From Candidatus Gastranaerophilales bacterium (lineage in GTDB: Bacteria > Cyanobacteriota > Vampirovibrionia > Gastranaerophilales > Gastranaerophilaceae), in NCBI GenBank assembly GCA_944325605.1, contig CALVAX010000001.1, positions 186,001-250,000 on the forward strand: a stretch of DNA of 64,000 nucleotides, written 5' to 3'. Within the stretch, counting starts at the first letter, position 1. Each line of letters opens with the position of its first letter. A program made the position numbers and the translations under genes. The notes under the pieces are model-generated. The model worked only from the letters and a program-made list of their open reading frames with translations. It had not been told where the DNA came from and ran no database searches. Shown piece by piece: positions 35,747 to 44,701 of the stretch.

Positions 35747-36193
35747 ATGGACAAAATAAAACTTTCGGGTATAGACAAAGACGGAAATGAGAGAGAATAT
35801 TCAGAAGAAGACTTTGAAGGTCAAAAAGTTATTCTTTATTTTTATCCAAAGGATAATACTTCCGGCTGTACTCAGGAAGCATGCGATTTTAGGGACAATT
35901 TGAACCGTCTGACAAAATATGCGCTTGTGGTTGGAGTAAGTCCTGATTCAATTAAAAGTCATAAGGGTTTCAAAGAAAAACAGGGCCTTAATTTCCCTTT
36001 GCTTTCTGATCCGGAACATGTGCTTGCAATGAAATTTGGTGTCTGGAAAGAAAAATCAATGTACGGAAAAAAATACATGGGTATTGAGCGTTCGACGTTT
36101 ATAATCGACGGAGAAGGCAATATTGAAAAAGAATGGCGCAAAGTTAAGGTAAAAGGTCATGTTGACGAAGTTGCATCATATTTTGAAAAATAG
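35747..36193 (+). CDS. bcp: Thioredoxin-dependent peroxiredoxin (BCP/PrxQ type)
   Basis: 148 residues. The peroxidatic cysteine lies in YPKDNTSGCTQEACDFRDN, with the resolving cysteine five residues on, the classic BCP/PrxQ CxxxxC pair. It reduces hydrogen peroxide and organic peroxides in the cytoplasm using thioredoxin. A strong GGGGG ribosome site precedes the ATG. The next gene, a flavin reductase-rubredoxin, suggests a small oxidative-stress operon typical of anaerobes. Confidence 0.95.
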   Translation: MDKIKLSGIDKDGNEREYSEEDFEGQKVILYFYPKDNTSGCTQEACDFRDNLNRLTKYALVVGVSPDSIKSHKGFKEKQGLNFPLLSDPEHVLAMKFGVWKEKSMYGKKYMGIERSTFIIDGEGNIEKEWRKVKVKGHVDEVASYFEK

Positions 36194-36244
36194 GTTTTAT
36201 CTGTAATTTCGCAATAAAAATTACAAAACTTGAGGAGATTTATA

Positions 36245-36868
36245 ATGGATACAAATGTTTTAGCCAAAATGTCTTATGGCGTTTATGTAGTATCGTCATT
36301 GTGCGGGAAAAGTCCTGCCGGCTGTATTGTAAACAGCGCAATTCAGGTGACATACGACACTATTGCCGTAAGTATTCACCATCAGAATTTTACAAACAAA
36401 TGCATAGCAGAGTCCGGTAAATTTGCGCTTTCAATCTTAGGAGAGAATGTTGATGAAAATATAATTCCTGTTTTCGGCTTTCAGTCAGGAAAAGATATAA
36501 ATAAATTTGAAAAATTTAAGACAGTAACGGCTGACGGACTTTTAGTTCTGGAAGATTCAATCGGTTATATAGTGTGTGATGTTGTTGGAAAATTTGAAAC
36601 CGAAACGCATACGTTATTCATAGGAAAAATGATTTCAGCGGAAATGCTCCATAATGATAATCCGATGACTTATGCATACTATCATGCGGTGAAAAAAGGC
36701 TTAAGTCCCAAAAACGCACCAACATACCGAGAAGCCAAAACAGAGCAAAAACTTGCATACAAATGCAAAATATGCGGATATATTTATGAAGGCGATATAA
36801 CCAAAGAACCAGATACTTATGTCTGCCCCATTTGTAAAAAAGGTAAAGAATTTTTTGTGAAAATTTAA
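36245..36868 (+). CDS. Flavin reductase-rubredoxin fusion (high-molecular-weight rubredoxin)
   Basis: 207 residues from the ATG at 36245, which follows GAGGAG; an earlier start at 36230 overlaps that site. Residues 1-150 are a flavin reductase/FMN-binding split barrel (GVYVVSSLCGKSPAGCIVNS). The C terminus is a rubredoxin with two CxxC pairs (YKCKICGY and VCPICKKG). Such fusions pass electrons from NAD(P)H through flavin to an iron centre and on to oxygen- or peroxide-reducing partners in anaerobes. It lies 51 bp after the peroxiredoxin gene. Confidence 0.92.
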   Translation: MDTNVLAKMSYGVYVVSSLCGKSPAGCIVNSAIQVTYDTIAVSIHHQNFTNKCIAESGKFALSILGENVDENIIPVFGFQSGKDINKFEKFKTVTADGLLVLEDSIGYIVCDVVGKFETETHTLFIGKMISAEMLHNDNPMTYAYYHAVKKGLSPKNAPTYREAKTEQKLAYKCKICGYIYEGDITKEPDTYVCPICKKGKEFFVKI

Positions 36869-36872
36869 AAAT

Positions 36873-37829
36873 TTAGATTGAGAACGTCCATTTTGAAATG
36901 GCAACTCTTTTTCTTTGTTTAGCAAGTTTTTTAAGATAATATTTTTTCTTATTGCCGCAGGTTAGACGAGTGAGAATATTGTATTTTATGAGTTTGCGTC
37001 GGATTTTGCGGTAATCTCTGCTTACATACGTGCCCGCAAGTTCTACTAACTTAAATTCCGGATTTTTCATCTTTTGCATCAGGAATATAGAAAGCAGATA
37101 TTCGCCAAGAAAGCCCAAAAACCTTAATTCTGCTTTATTGAACCCGCTGCTGTCAACACGTTTGTCCACTTTTTCCAGAACCCCGAACAAAATTTCGGAA
37201 TATTCAAAAAACAAATTTTTCGGCATTATAAACGAATTGCAGCAGAACATTGTTGTCCCGTTTTTGAACTCTTCAAAAGTTTGCGCATATTCCGGATAAT
37301 ACTGTTTTATTACTTCTTCAAAGATATCAAACACTTCGGCTTTTTGCGCCAAAAGACCTTTATAAAAGTGTTCGCGCATATTTTTTATTTTATACACATA
37401 TTTAGTGTCTACTCTGTTAAAGGTAATACAATCAGGCTTATCTTCAATATACGGATTAATAATTTCAGGTGTGAAATGTTTCATAAAATCTTTGGTGATT
37501 TTTTTGACAAAATAGTACTTCCCGCGTGGCAGCCAGAGGTAATTGGTGTGCTTAAGCGCCGGATCAAAGATAAACTGTCTTCTGTAATGCATAAACCCGA
37601 CATAATCAGGATTTTCTGCGGCTTCATAATTTTTCCACACCCAGTACTGGGCAGTAAGCTCATTGTACCGGTCGTTTTCTTTGGAAATATTGTCACCGGT
37701 ATCGTCACCTGCCATTTCGCTAAAAATTTCATCCGAAATAGCCCGCCCTGTTTGTATGGGCATGACAATTTCGTTTTCTAATATTGGATGTTTAAATTTA
37801 TACGATACAAAAATCTTTAGTTTGGTCAT
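36873..37829 (-). CDS. DUF4422 glycosyltransferase
   Basis: 318 residues. The N terminus KIFVSYKFKHPILENEIVMPIQ-type opening, the DDTGDNISKEN block and the YVGFMHYRRQF motif are typical of DUF4422 capsular/LPS glycosyltransferases. It probably adds one sugar to the surface glycan. It is the last gene of the leftward polysaccharide operon, 5 bp after the GT8 gene, and is convergent with the rubredoxin gene (4-bp gap). Confidence 0.87.
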   Translation of the reverse strand: MTKLKIFVSYKFKHPILENEIVMPIQTGRAISDEIFSEMAGDDTGDNISKENDRYNELTAQYWVWKNYEAAENPDYVGFMHYRRQFIFDPALKHTNYLWLPRGKYYFVKKITKDFMKHFTPEIINPYIEDKPDCITFNRVDTKYVYKIKNMREHFYKGLLAQKAEVFDIFEEVIKQYYPEYAQTFEEFKNGTTMFCCNSFIMPKNLFFEYSEILFGVLEKVDKRVDSSGFNKAELRFLGFLGEYLLSIFLMQKMKNPEFKLVELAGTYVSRDYRKIRRKLIKYNILTRLTCGNKKKYYLKKLAKQRKRVAISKWTFSI

Positions 37830-37834
37830 TTTTT

Positions 37835-39001
37835 TTATATCCTTATTCTCTTCAGTTGTTTATTAAGAGAATTTGCGTCTTTTAATAGAGTTTTAACTAT
37901 TTTATATTTTTTCTTATATTTTTCATTGTTTTTACCAAATACAAAACCTTTACATTTATAATAGTACTTTTTTAAATTGAAATATAACATGTGTTTCATA
38001 GTATACAGTAATTTCTGGTTATATTGATTGTTTACAATTTCAGAACGAATATTAGCAATTTCATTTTTCATGTTTCCAGGACTAGAGACATTAAATTGTA
38101 CCATTCGTTGTAAAATTTCTTCATAAAATGGTGTTTTTCGTGCATACTGCCACCAAATTTCGGCTTTATATTCTTTTGGATTTATCCATGGTTTAAAACG
38201 CCCTAAATAATGTATTATTTTTGCATTTTCTTCTTCTTTTTTATAGGAATTATAGAAAACAAAATTTAACTCATTTTTAATAAGGCTTGGTGCTAATTCA
38301 TAGTTCCATATCAAAGGTAATTTATAAAATCTTCCTTTAAAATATTTGTTTAACGCACACTGCTCTTGATACAAAAATTTTGTTGTTTTGATTTCATTTA
38401 AAATATTATAAAAGGCTTCTTCTTTATTATATTTATCTACATCAAAAATACAAACACCTGTATTAAAGTATTCGAATGAGCCAGGCAATTCCAGCACTTT
38501 ATTTGTATAGTTTTGAATGTTAGTATTATAAATCCTGCAATTACGTAAGTATAGCTCTTGCCAGACTGGCTCGATACATGCTGCTAACGGTGCTGTTTTT
38601 AAATCAATTTCTCCTAAATTTAATATATCATCACAAAGTATTAAATCTAAATCTGTGAAAATTACTTTTTTATAATTTTTAAATATTACAGGTGCCGCAA
38701 GTCTGAAATAGCATTCTTCTTTGAAATAGTCGTGAGAAACATAAAGCATGCAATTTTTAAAAAAACTTACAGGATTAAAATATCTGATAGATATATTTTT
38801 AGTTTGTATATATTCTAATATTATTTTTTTGTTTCTTTCACTAATGTTACGTTCAAAAATGACAATGTCATATTGCTTGTCTTTAGAAGCATTTTCTTTT
38901 AAAGATTCAAGATAAACGCAAAGGTATGGTGAATATTCATCTGAGCTTGATACAGCAATAACGATATCTTGTTTTTTAAAAAAGGGTTTTATTGTTTCCA
39001 C
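37835..39001 (-). CDS. Glycosyltransferase family 8 protein
   Basis: 388 residues from a GTG at 39001 preceded by GAGGTG. GT8 features: N-terminal DIVIAVSSSDEYSPYL, the metal-binding DxD in VIFTDLDLIL, and IIHYLGRFKPW near residue 260. GT8 enzymes are retaining transferases that add galactose or glucose to LPS-type chains. The Lys-rich C-terminal 100 residues may bind the membrane surface. It overlaps the upstream transferase gene by 26 bp. Confidence 0.9.
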   Translation of the reverse strand: METIKPFFKKQDIVIAVSSSDEYSPYLCVYLESLKENASKDKQYDIVIFERNISERNKKIILEYIQTKNISIRYFNPVSFFKNCMLYVSHDYFKEECYFRLAAPVIFKNYKKVIFTDLDLILCDDILNLGEIDLKTAPLAACIEPVWQELYLRNCRIYNTNIQNYTNKVLELPGSFEYFNTGVCIFDVDKYNKEEAFYNILNEIKTTKFLYQEQCALNKYFKGRFYKLPLIWNYELAPSLIKNELNFVFYNSYKKEEENAKIIHYLGRFKPWINPKEYKAEIWWQYARKTPFYEEILQRMVQFNVSSPGNMKNEIANIRSEIVNNQYNQKLLYTMKHMLYFNLKKYYYKCKGFVFGKNNEKYKKKYKIVKTLLKDANSLNKQLKRIRI

Positions 39002-40265
39002 TGTGCACCTCGTAATATTTTTCTAATTGTGTTATAAATTTTTTTCTTAAATCTTTTTTTTCAGTAAAAAAAGAATTTTCTATATCAACATATGCTTTTT
39101 CCAATTCAAAATTGTTTTTTATATAAAATTTGATTTTTTTAATTAATTTATTTTCGTCGTATACAACATTAAATAATTTTGAATCTTGTTCTTTACAATT
39201 TTCTAAATCCTGATAATCTAATTCTGACAACCAGGAGTCTTTATAGTCAAATCTATAAAAAATAACCGGTATATTTAAAAACATAAAATCATGAAATATA
39301 CTTGAATAATCTGTTATAAACAAATCCGAATTATTAACATAATGAATAAGGTTATTACTATCTGCAATTTTGAAACAATCATTAAGTTTAAATTCAATAT
39401 TACAAAGATCTTTAAATGAATGATGAATTGAAAATGTTATATTTATGTTTTTTTGTTGTGCGAGTTGTATCAATTCTTGATTATTTATTAAACTCATGAA
39501 TTTTTTATAATACTGGGAATCCTTTAAATTTTTATTAGGATCTCTAAATGATTGTAAACGCCAGGTAAACATAATAAAAATATTTTTTCCCTTGTGCGGT
39601 TCCCTTTTGCATAAATCAAATCTAGGAAGTCCTATATTAAATATTTTTTTAGAATCCCAGCCATATTTAACAAAAAGTTCTTTTTCGTAGTTACTTGATA
39701 CTAAATATAAATTCCATATATCAGGGGTTAAATAAGGTGTTGATAATACTGATGTTTTTAAAAAAACAGGACCATGACCTATGCCGGTATGAAAAATATA
39801 TTTATTATTGTATAAAAATTTTTCAAGTCCTTTATATACGGAGTCTCTGAATGAAAGAATTGTATATTTGGTTTTTAAAAGATGGATAAAAAGTTTATAT
39901 AAAAGTTCTTTACTTTTTAAACTGTTTTTTTTCGTAACAATAATATTTTTTAATTGATTATTCTTTTTTAATTTTTTATATAACGGATTTTTTTCCCATA
40001 AAACATAATATGCCTTATACTTCTTCTCTAATAAATATTTAAATAAAGAATATGTATCTATACAGCTTGCATGTTCTTCATATAAATTATCCATTAATAT
40101 ATATGTATCTTTTTTAAAAAACGGCTGTAAGCATTGAATTAAATCTAAAGTAATTTTTTCGCAATAATCTTGTTTTTTAATTTTAAATTTTATACCTAAA
40201 AAAGTTATTAACTTATGATTATTTTTAGTGTTTTTACAAGAAAAAATATATTCAACTAATTTCAT
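38976..40265 (-). CDS. CDP-glycerol glycerophosphotransferase-family protein
   Basis: 429 residues from the ATG at 40265, which overlaps the stop of the previous gene (ATGA). Earlier in-frame starts lie wholly within that gene. Family landmarks are GIGHGPVFLK, NIGLPRFDLC, and the C-terminal LFITDYSSIFHDFMFLNIPVIFY. TagB/TagF-like enzymes transfer polyol phosphate from CDP-polyols; in Gram-negative capsules they add glycerol- or ribitol-phosphate. No CDP-glycerol synthase gene is in the window. Confidence 0.87.
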   Translation of the reverse strand: MKLVEYIFSCKNTKNNHKLITFLGIKFKIKKQDYCEKITLDLIQCLQPFFKKDTYILMDNLYEEHASCIDTYSLFKYLLEKKYKAYYVLWEKNPLYKKLKKNNQLKNIIVTKKNSLKSKELLYKLFIHLLKTKYTILSFRDSVYKGLEKFLYNNKYIFHTGIGHGPVFLKTSVLSTPYLTPDIWNLYLVSSNYEKELFVKYGWDSKKIFNIGLPRFDLCKREPHKGKNIFIMFTWRLQSFRDPNKNLKDSQYYKKFMSLINNQELIQLAQQKNINITFSIHHSFKDLCNIEFKLNDCFKIADSNNLIHYVNNSDLFITDYSSIFHDFMFLNIPVIFYRFDYKDSWLSELDYQDLENCKEQDSKLFNVVYDENKLIKKIKFYIKNNFELEKAYVDIENSFFTEKKDLRKKFITQLEKYYEVHSGNNKTLF

Positions 40266-41572
40266 TGTACACAAACCTTTCTTCCATCCTGGAACGCCTG
40301 GTGGGTCCAGAAGTATTCCCACTTACCAAAGCGTCCGATACTTTCTATTCCAACTTTATTCAGATAGTCCAGAACGGTCGCTCTGTTTTTGTAAATATCT
40401 TTGTCAAAGATTACGTTTGCATACTTTTCAAATCGTATGTCTTTTACAACAATTTCTTCTTCTTTAAACAATCCCATTCCTGCAAGCTTTTCAATTGTGT
40501 TTTTCAAAACTGCTTCTTTAGAAGGAATTTCCCAACCGCTTGCTGATTTTCCGGTTGCTGTAATTTCTTCCCCGCCCTTGTTTGCAAAGAAAATTTCAGC
40601 CTGCAGTGAACTGCACCCTTCAGGTACATTATCCGCAGACTTCAAGTTTGGCGAATAAACCCTTGCCGGCAAAATATCTTCATCGTAAATATAAAACCAG
40701 AGATGTTTTGCCACATCCGGACGATTAAATCCTAATGACACCATATAACCTGATGTGTGCATTAGATTTAAACCGGCTTCCTTTACTTCCTCCGGTATTC
40801 CGTCTATCATTTTTACTATTTCTGGCAGCGGAAGCGATGAAATCAATCTTGTGTATTTTGTGCTTGTTCCGTCTTTAAATATGACTATCTTTTCCTGAGG
40901 ATTGATTTTGATGACTTTTTTGTTAAAACGTATATCCAAACCTTCGCGGCATTTGTTTAAGATTGAGCGGAACCCGCCTTTTTTAGGGTATTTCATAAAT
41001 TTCGTGTAATAGAAGTTTTCTGCCTGTTCCTCATAAGATCCGCGTAAAACTTCACCAAGAGGCGATACGTGCAACCGGTTTCCAACCCATTTGGTTTCAA
41101 GATCTTCTGGTTCAACTCCCCAGTATTTGCGGGTGTATTTGAACGGAAAGTTTTCTGCAAAATAATTTCCGTATTGAACCCGAAGCCATTCTTCATAATT
41201 TTTGATTTCCAAAACTTCTTTTTGTGGACGGTTTACAAAATCCTCGATGATTTTTACTTTTTCTTTCACTGGCAAAGACCAGAGATTGTTTTGAGCAGGA
41301 TGCTTGAGCCAGTAACCGTTCCAGTAGTTGTAAGACACCGGAGGATGCGGGAAAGTCGGCGAGGATTCTTCAAAAATATTTTTTATGTACTCATCCGGCG
41401 CAAAAGTAAAATGCACAAACCGGTCAAAACGGAAGCCGTCTATCGTGAAATTTCCGCATAAACCGCCCCAGTCGCTGTCTTTTTCATAAATAACGACATT
41501 TTCACCGGATTTTTCAAGATGATAACCTGCAGAAATTCCGGCGATTCCGCTTCCTAAGATTACAGTTCCCAT
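40262..41572 (-). CDS. FAD-dependent oxidoreductase, UDP-galactopyranose-mutase-like
   Basis: 436 residues with an N-terminal FAD Rossmann motif (VILGSGIAGISAGYHLEKSG) and the GGLCGNFTIDGFRFD block. The family covers protoporphyrinogen-oxidase-like amine oxidoreductases and UDP-galactopyranose mutases. In a CDP-sugar operon, a pyranose-to-furanose ring mutase is the most sensible role. It overlaps the upstream RfbG gene by 13 bp and the downstream gene by 4 bp. Substrate is inferred only. Confidence 0.82.
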   Translation of the reverse strand: MGTVILGSGIAGISAGYHLEKSGENVVIYEKDSDWGGLCGNFTIDGFRFDRFVHFTFAPDEYIKNIFEESSPTFPHPPVSYNYWNGYWLKHPAQNNLWSLPVKEKVKIIEDFVNRPQKEVLEIKNYEEWLRVQYGNYFAENFPFKYTRKYWGVEPEDLETKWVGNRLHVSPLGEVLRGSYEEQAENFYYTKFMKYPKKGGFRSILNKCREGLDIRFNKKVIKINPQEKIVIFKDGTSTKYTRLISSLPLPEIVKMIDGIPEEVKEAGLNLMHTSGYMVSLGFNRPDVAKHLWFYIYDEDILPARVYSPNLKSADNVPEGCSSLQAEIFFANKGGEEITATGKSASGWEIPSKEAVLKNTIEKLAGMGLFKEEEIVVKDIRFEKYANVIFDKDIYKNRATVLDYLNKVGIESIGRFGKWEYFWTHQAFQDGRKVCVQ

Positions 41573-42654
41573 AGATATCCTTTATCCGAGTGTGCTTGAA
41601 TTTGTTTCTTACAAAATTCGAACATATCGTCCGAGTGCAGAGCTTCCTTGTACCAGTCAACCGTAAATTCTATAGCCTCTTTTAAATTAAGCATTGCTTT
41701 CCACTGAAGCATTCTGTATGCTTTTGTGACATCAAGACTCAACAGTGTATTTTCATGCACCATTTCTTTTCCTGATACATCTACTACTTTGCCTTTGCCG
41801 TAGTATTTAACCAGGTATTCCACAACTTCCCAAACTGTTTTGTTGCATTCTATCGGAGGCCCGAAGTTGAAACCTTCCGAATACTTAACAGGATCTTCCA
41901 TTAACTTCTGGCCGACTCTAAGGTATCCGCTTAAAGGCTCCATTACATGCTCCCACGGGCGTGTTGCCTTTGGTGATCGTATTTCGATATCTTTCCCTTC
42001 TTCAATAAATCTTATGCAGTCAGGGATTAAACGATTATCTGACCAGTCGCCTCCGCCGATTACATTTCCGGCGCGGACTGACGCTATTGCCTTTCCGTGT
42101 TTTGCATAATCTTTCGGGTTGAAGTAAGAGTTTCTGTAAGATGAAATCATTAGTTCTGCACACCCTTTTGAAGATGAATACGGGTCGTAACCGCCCATTC
42201 TGTCTGTTTCTTTGTAACCCCAGATTTGCTCTACATTTTCGTAGCACTTGTCAGAGGTAATCATAACAACCGTCTTAATACAATCAAATTTTCTGACAGC
42301 CTCCAGTATGTTCAAAGACCCCATAACGTTGGTTTCGTATGTGTATTTCGGATTTGCATAAGCTGTTCTGACTAACGCCTGTGCTGCAAGGTGGAAAACA
42401 ATTTCAGGTTTATACTTTGCGATTGTTTCTTCCAGCTTTTCACTGTCACGGACGTCACCCTTCACATCTGCAAATAAATGTTTTTCCAGATGTGAAGCCT
42501 TGTAGTTTCCTCTCTCGCTGTACGGTTCAAGCGCATAGCCGACAACTTTTGCCCCGAGCATTGTAAGCCAGATTGAAAGCCAGCTTCCTTTAAAGCCGGT
42601 ATGACCTGTTACAAGTACTGTTTTACCTGAATAAACATTATTAAAATTTGACAC
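41560..42654 (-). CDS. rfbG: CDP-glucose 4,6-dehydratase
   Basis: 364 residues from a GTG at 42654 with AGGAGAG upstream; the ATG at 42693 would lie 53 bp inside the previous gene and adds a non-conserved tail. It is an SDR fold: VLVTGHTGFKGSWLSIWL, then the catalytic Tyr/Lys in DPYSSSKGCAE. It converts CDP-glucose to CDP-4-keto-6-deoxyglucose, the branch point of CDP-deoxy sugars. It follows RfbF and a reductase/epimerase in the operon. Confidence 0.93.
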   Translation of the reverse strand: MSNFNNVYSGKTVLVTGHTGFKGSWLSIWLTMLGAKVVGYALEPYSERGNYKASHLEKHLFADVKGDVRDSEKLEETIAKYKPEIVFHLAAQALVRTAYANPKYTYETNVMGSLNILEAVRKFDCIKTVVMITSDKCYENVEQIWGYKETDRMGGYDPYSSSKGCAELMISSYRNSYFNPKDYAKHGKAIASVRAGNVIGGGDWSDNRLIPDCIRFIEEGKDIEIRSPKATRPWEHVMEPLSGYLRVGQKLMEDPVKYSEGFNFGPPIECNKTVWEVVEYLVKYYGKGKVVDVSGKEMVHENTLLSLDVTKAYRMLQWKAMLNLKEAIEFTVDWYKEALHSDDMFEFCKKQIQAHSDKGYLWEL

Positions 42655-43564
42655 TGTTAATTTCTCTCCTGTTGTAATCTTTCCACCACTCAATAGTCAT
42701 TTTTAAGCCTTCATCAAGTGAATATTTTTGAGTCCAGCCGGTTGATTTCAATTTTTCGTTGTTTCCTGCGACTAAATCATCTCCGAAGGCAGCCGGTATC
42801 GCGCCCCATAGGATATTGCCTTTAAAGTCGGTAAGTTCGGCTATTTTTTCGACGATAGTTCTGAGTTGTACTGGTTTACCCGAGCAGATATTGACGGCCC
42901 CTTGAATATCTGCTTCAAAGACATCTACTATACCGCGGGCAGTGTCTTCCACATGCAGGTAATCCTGAAATTTAAGGCAATCGCTGACTTTTACATCCTC
43001 GCCTTTCAGACACGAATTAATAACCGACGGCATTAATCTCTGCGGTTTTTCCGCAGGCCCGTACAGATTAAAAATTCTAGGCCATTTAAATTCTATATTA
43101 TTTTGTTTGCAATAGACTTTAGCGATATTAAAGATAGCGTTTTTGGTATTTCCGTAAAGAGTTTGCGGATCGGTTGGAGTTTGCTCTTCAACCAGATAGC
43201 CGTATTTGTATTCGTATTCAGAAATTGTACCGGCGCCTAAGAATTTTTTACCGCCGCTTTCCTTAAATAATTTAAGTAAATTCAATGTTGCAATAGTCCA
43301 GTCCAGATTTAAATCATGGATGTGGCATTTAGGTCCAACATACCAGGCGAGGTGAATAAGGTTTTCAAAGGAATGGTTTTTGAAGAACTCTTCAAGAGCT
43401 TCTTTATCCAGAAGGTTCATTTCGTACTGAACAAGCCCGTCATTTTCAGGTGCAAACGGAGGATATACAAGCGAATGAACTTCATATCCCCGTCTTATTA
43501 ATTCATCTACTACATTGCGGCCGATAAAACCAGTTCCGCCGGTAACTAAAACTCTCTCTTTCAT
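42641..43564 (-). CDS. NAD-dependent epimerase/reductase acting on CDP-4-keto-6-deoxyhexose
   Basis: 307-residue SDR protein: VLVTGGTGFIGRNVVDEL, GAGTISEYEYKYG, and the catalytic pair in LYGNTKNAI. It sits between RfbF and RfbG, where CDP-abequose/paratose synthases (RfbJ/RfbS type) usually lie, so reduction or epimerisation of the RfbG product is expected. The RfbH 3-dehydratase needed for 3,6-dideoxy sugars is not seen in the window, so the product may be a plain 6-deoxyhexose. Confidence 0.85.
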   Translation of the reverse strand: MKERVLVTGGTGFIGRNVVDELIRRGYEVHSLVYPPFAPENDGLVQYEMNLLDKEALEEFFKNHSFENLIHLAWYVGPKCHIHDLNLDWTIATLNLLKLFKESGGKKFLGAGTISEYEYKYGYLVEEQTPTDPQTLYGNTKNAIFNIAKVYCKQNNIEFKWPRIFNLYGPAEKPQRLMPSVINSCLKGEDVKVSDCLKFQDYLHVEDTARGIVDVFEADIQGAVNICSGKPVQLRTIVEKIAELTDFKGNILWGAIPAAFGDDLVAGNNEKLKSTGWTQKYSLDEGLKMTIEWWKDYNRREINSVKF

Positions 43565-43566
43565 TT

Positions 43567-44382
43567 TTATATTACTCCGGCTAAGGTTTCATACGCGTTA
43601 GTTTTCTCCCAGACTTTCCAGGGAGCTGTACCGGATTCCCACATTTCATCCAGTTCAATTTTGTCTCTCAGAGTGTCCATGGGCCGCCAGAAGCCGTGGT
43701 GTTTGTATGCAGCAAGCCCGCCGTGTTCGGCTATTGTTTCAAGAGGTCTGCGCTCAAAGATTTCGTTTTCATTTCCTGCTTCTATAAAGTTAAACACTTC
43801 AGGTTCGCAGACAAAGAATCCGCCGTTTATCCAGCCGCCGTCGCCTTTTGGTTTTTCTCTGAATGAAGATATTGTTCCATCCTCTTCTATATTCAGCGCG
43901 CCAAATCTGCCGGAAGGCTGAACTGAAGTCATTGTCATTATTTTTTTATGCGAGTTGTGGAACTCCACAAGTTCTTTAATATTCACATCTGCAACACCGT
44001 CGCCGTAGGTAAGTAAGAAGGGTTCATCCCCGACATAATCCTGTGCTTTTTTAATTCTGGCACCTGTCATTGCATTCTGCCCTGTATAAAGCATTGTTAC
44101 TTTCCAGGGTTCCGTGCGCATTTTGTGAAGCTCTATTGTATTGTCACGCATATCTATCGTTAGGTCTGAATATCTTTGATAATAGTGAACAAAGTAATCT
44201 TTAATTACATGAGATTTATATCCTGTCAGGATTACAAAGTCATTAAAGCCATAATGCGAATAAATCTTCATTATGTGCCACAGAATAGGATACCCGCCGA
44301 TTTCTACCATCGGCTTCGGTTTTGTTCCCGTTTCCTCGCCCAATCTCGTGCCTAGGCCCCCTGCTAATATTAGTACCTTCAT
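43567..44382 (-). CDS. rfbF: Glucose-1-phosphate cytidylyltransferase
   Basis: 271 residues. The nucleotidyltransferase signature LAGGLGTRLGEETGTKPKPM is followed by the metal-binding LTYGDGVADV and the WINGGFFVCEPEVF block of RfbF. It joins glucose-1-phosphate and CTP to CDP-glucose, the first step of the CDP-deoxy-sugar route. It is the first gene of the leftward polysaccharide operon, and its start is 46 bp from the left copy of the 28-bp inverted repeat. Confidence 0.95.
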   Translation of the reverse strand: MKVLILAGGLGTRLGEETGTKPKPMVEIGGYPILWHIMKIYSHYGFNDFVILTGYKSHVIKDYFVHYYQRYSDLTIDMRDNTIELHKMRTEPWKVTMLYTGQNAMTGARIKKAQDYVGDEPFLLTYGDGVADVNIKELVEFHNSHKKIMTMTSVQPSGRFGALNIEEDGTISSFREKPKGDGGWINGGFFVCEPEVFNFIEAGNENEIFERRPLETIAEHGGLAAYKHHGFWRPMDTLRDKIELDEMWESGTAPWKVWEKTNAYETLAGVI

Positions 44383-44427
44383 ACTTTGTCTCTTTCTTTG
44401 ATATTAAGAATGTCATCGGATACAAAT

Positions 44428-44455
44428 ACAACATTTTAAATAAAATGTTGTGTAA
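44428..44455 (+). repeat. Left copy of the 28-bp inverted repeat
   Basis: A 10-bp-armed near-palindrome (ACAACATTTT, loop AAAT, AAAATGTTGT) plus GTAA. It is identical to the reverse complement of 44576-44603. Confidence 0.9.
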
Positions 44456-44575
44456 CACAACTATATGTGGATTACGGCATAAATAAAGTCTAACAGGTTA
44501 TTATTACAAAATATTAATATTTAACAGCATTTATATATTATAAAATATTTTTGAGATAATATTAGTTTTAAAAGA

Positions 44576-44603
44576 TTACACAACATTTTATTTAAAATGT
44601 TGT
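44576..44603 (-). repeat. Right copy of the 28-bp inverted repeat
   Basis: Exact reverse complement of 44428-44455, including the asymmetric loop and the four flanking bases; identity stops at the next base on both sides. It ends about 100 bp before the first rightward glycosyltransferase gene. Confidence 0.9.
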
Positions 44604-44701
44604 GTTTAAAAGCAGGAATTATTGTAAGAGAGAATGATGACTTACATAAAAAAATATCAAATACTAAAAACTTCAAATTTAAAATCTGTGGCGGAGGAAG
44701 A

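Larger units (their letters stand above)
44383..44701. other. Divergent control region between two polysaccharide operons
   Basis: 319 bp. It holds an exact 28-bp inverted repeat (44428-44455 and 44576-44603) around a 120-bp AT-rich core with several -10-like hexamers (TATAAA near 44539, GATAAT at 44555). I cannot name one decisive promoter. Confidence 0.6.

Noticed and set aside
42655-42693. ATG start of RfbG at 42693
   Set aside because: It lies 53 bp inside the previous gene and adds a non-conserved tail; the GTG at 42654 has an AGGAGAG site and gives the usual family length.
44428-44603. The two palindromes as Rho-independent terminators
   Set aside because: The stems are almost all A/T, have no T tract, and lie upstream, not downstream, of both operons.
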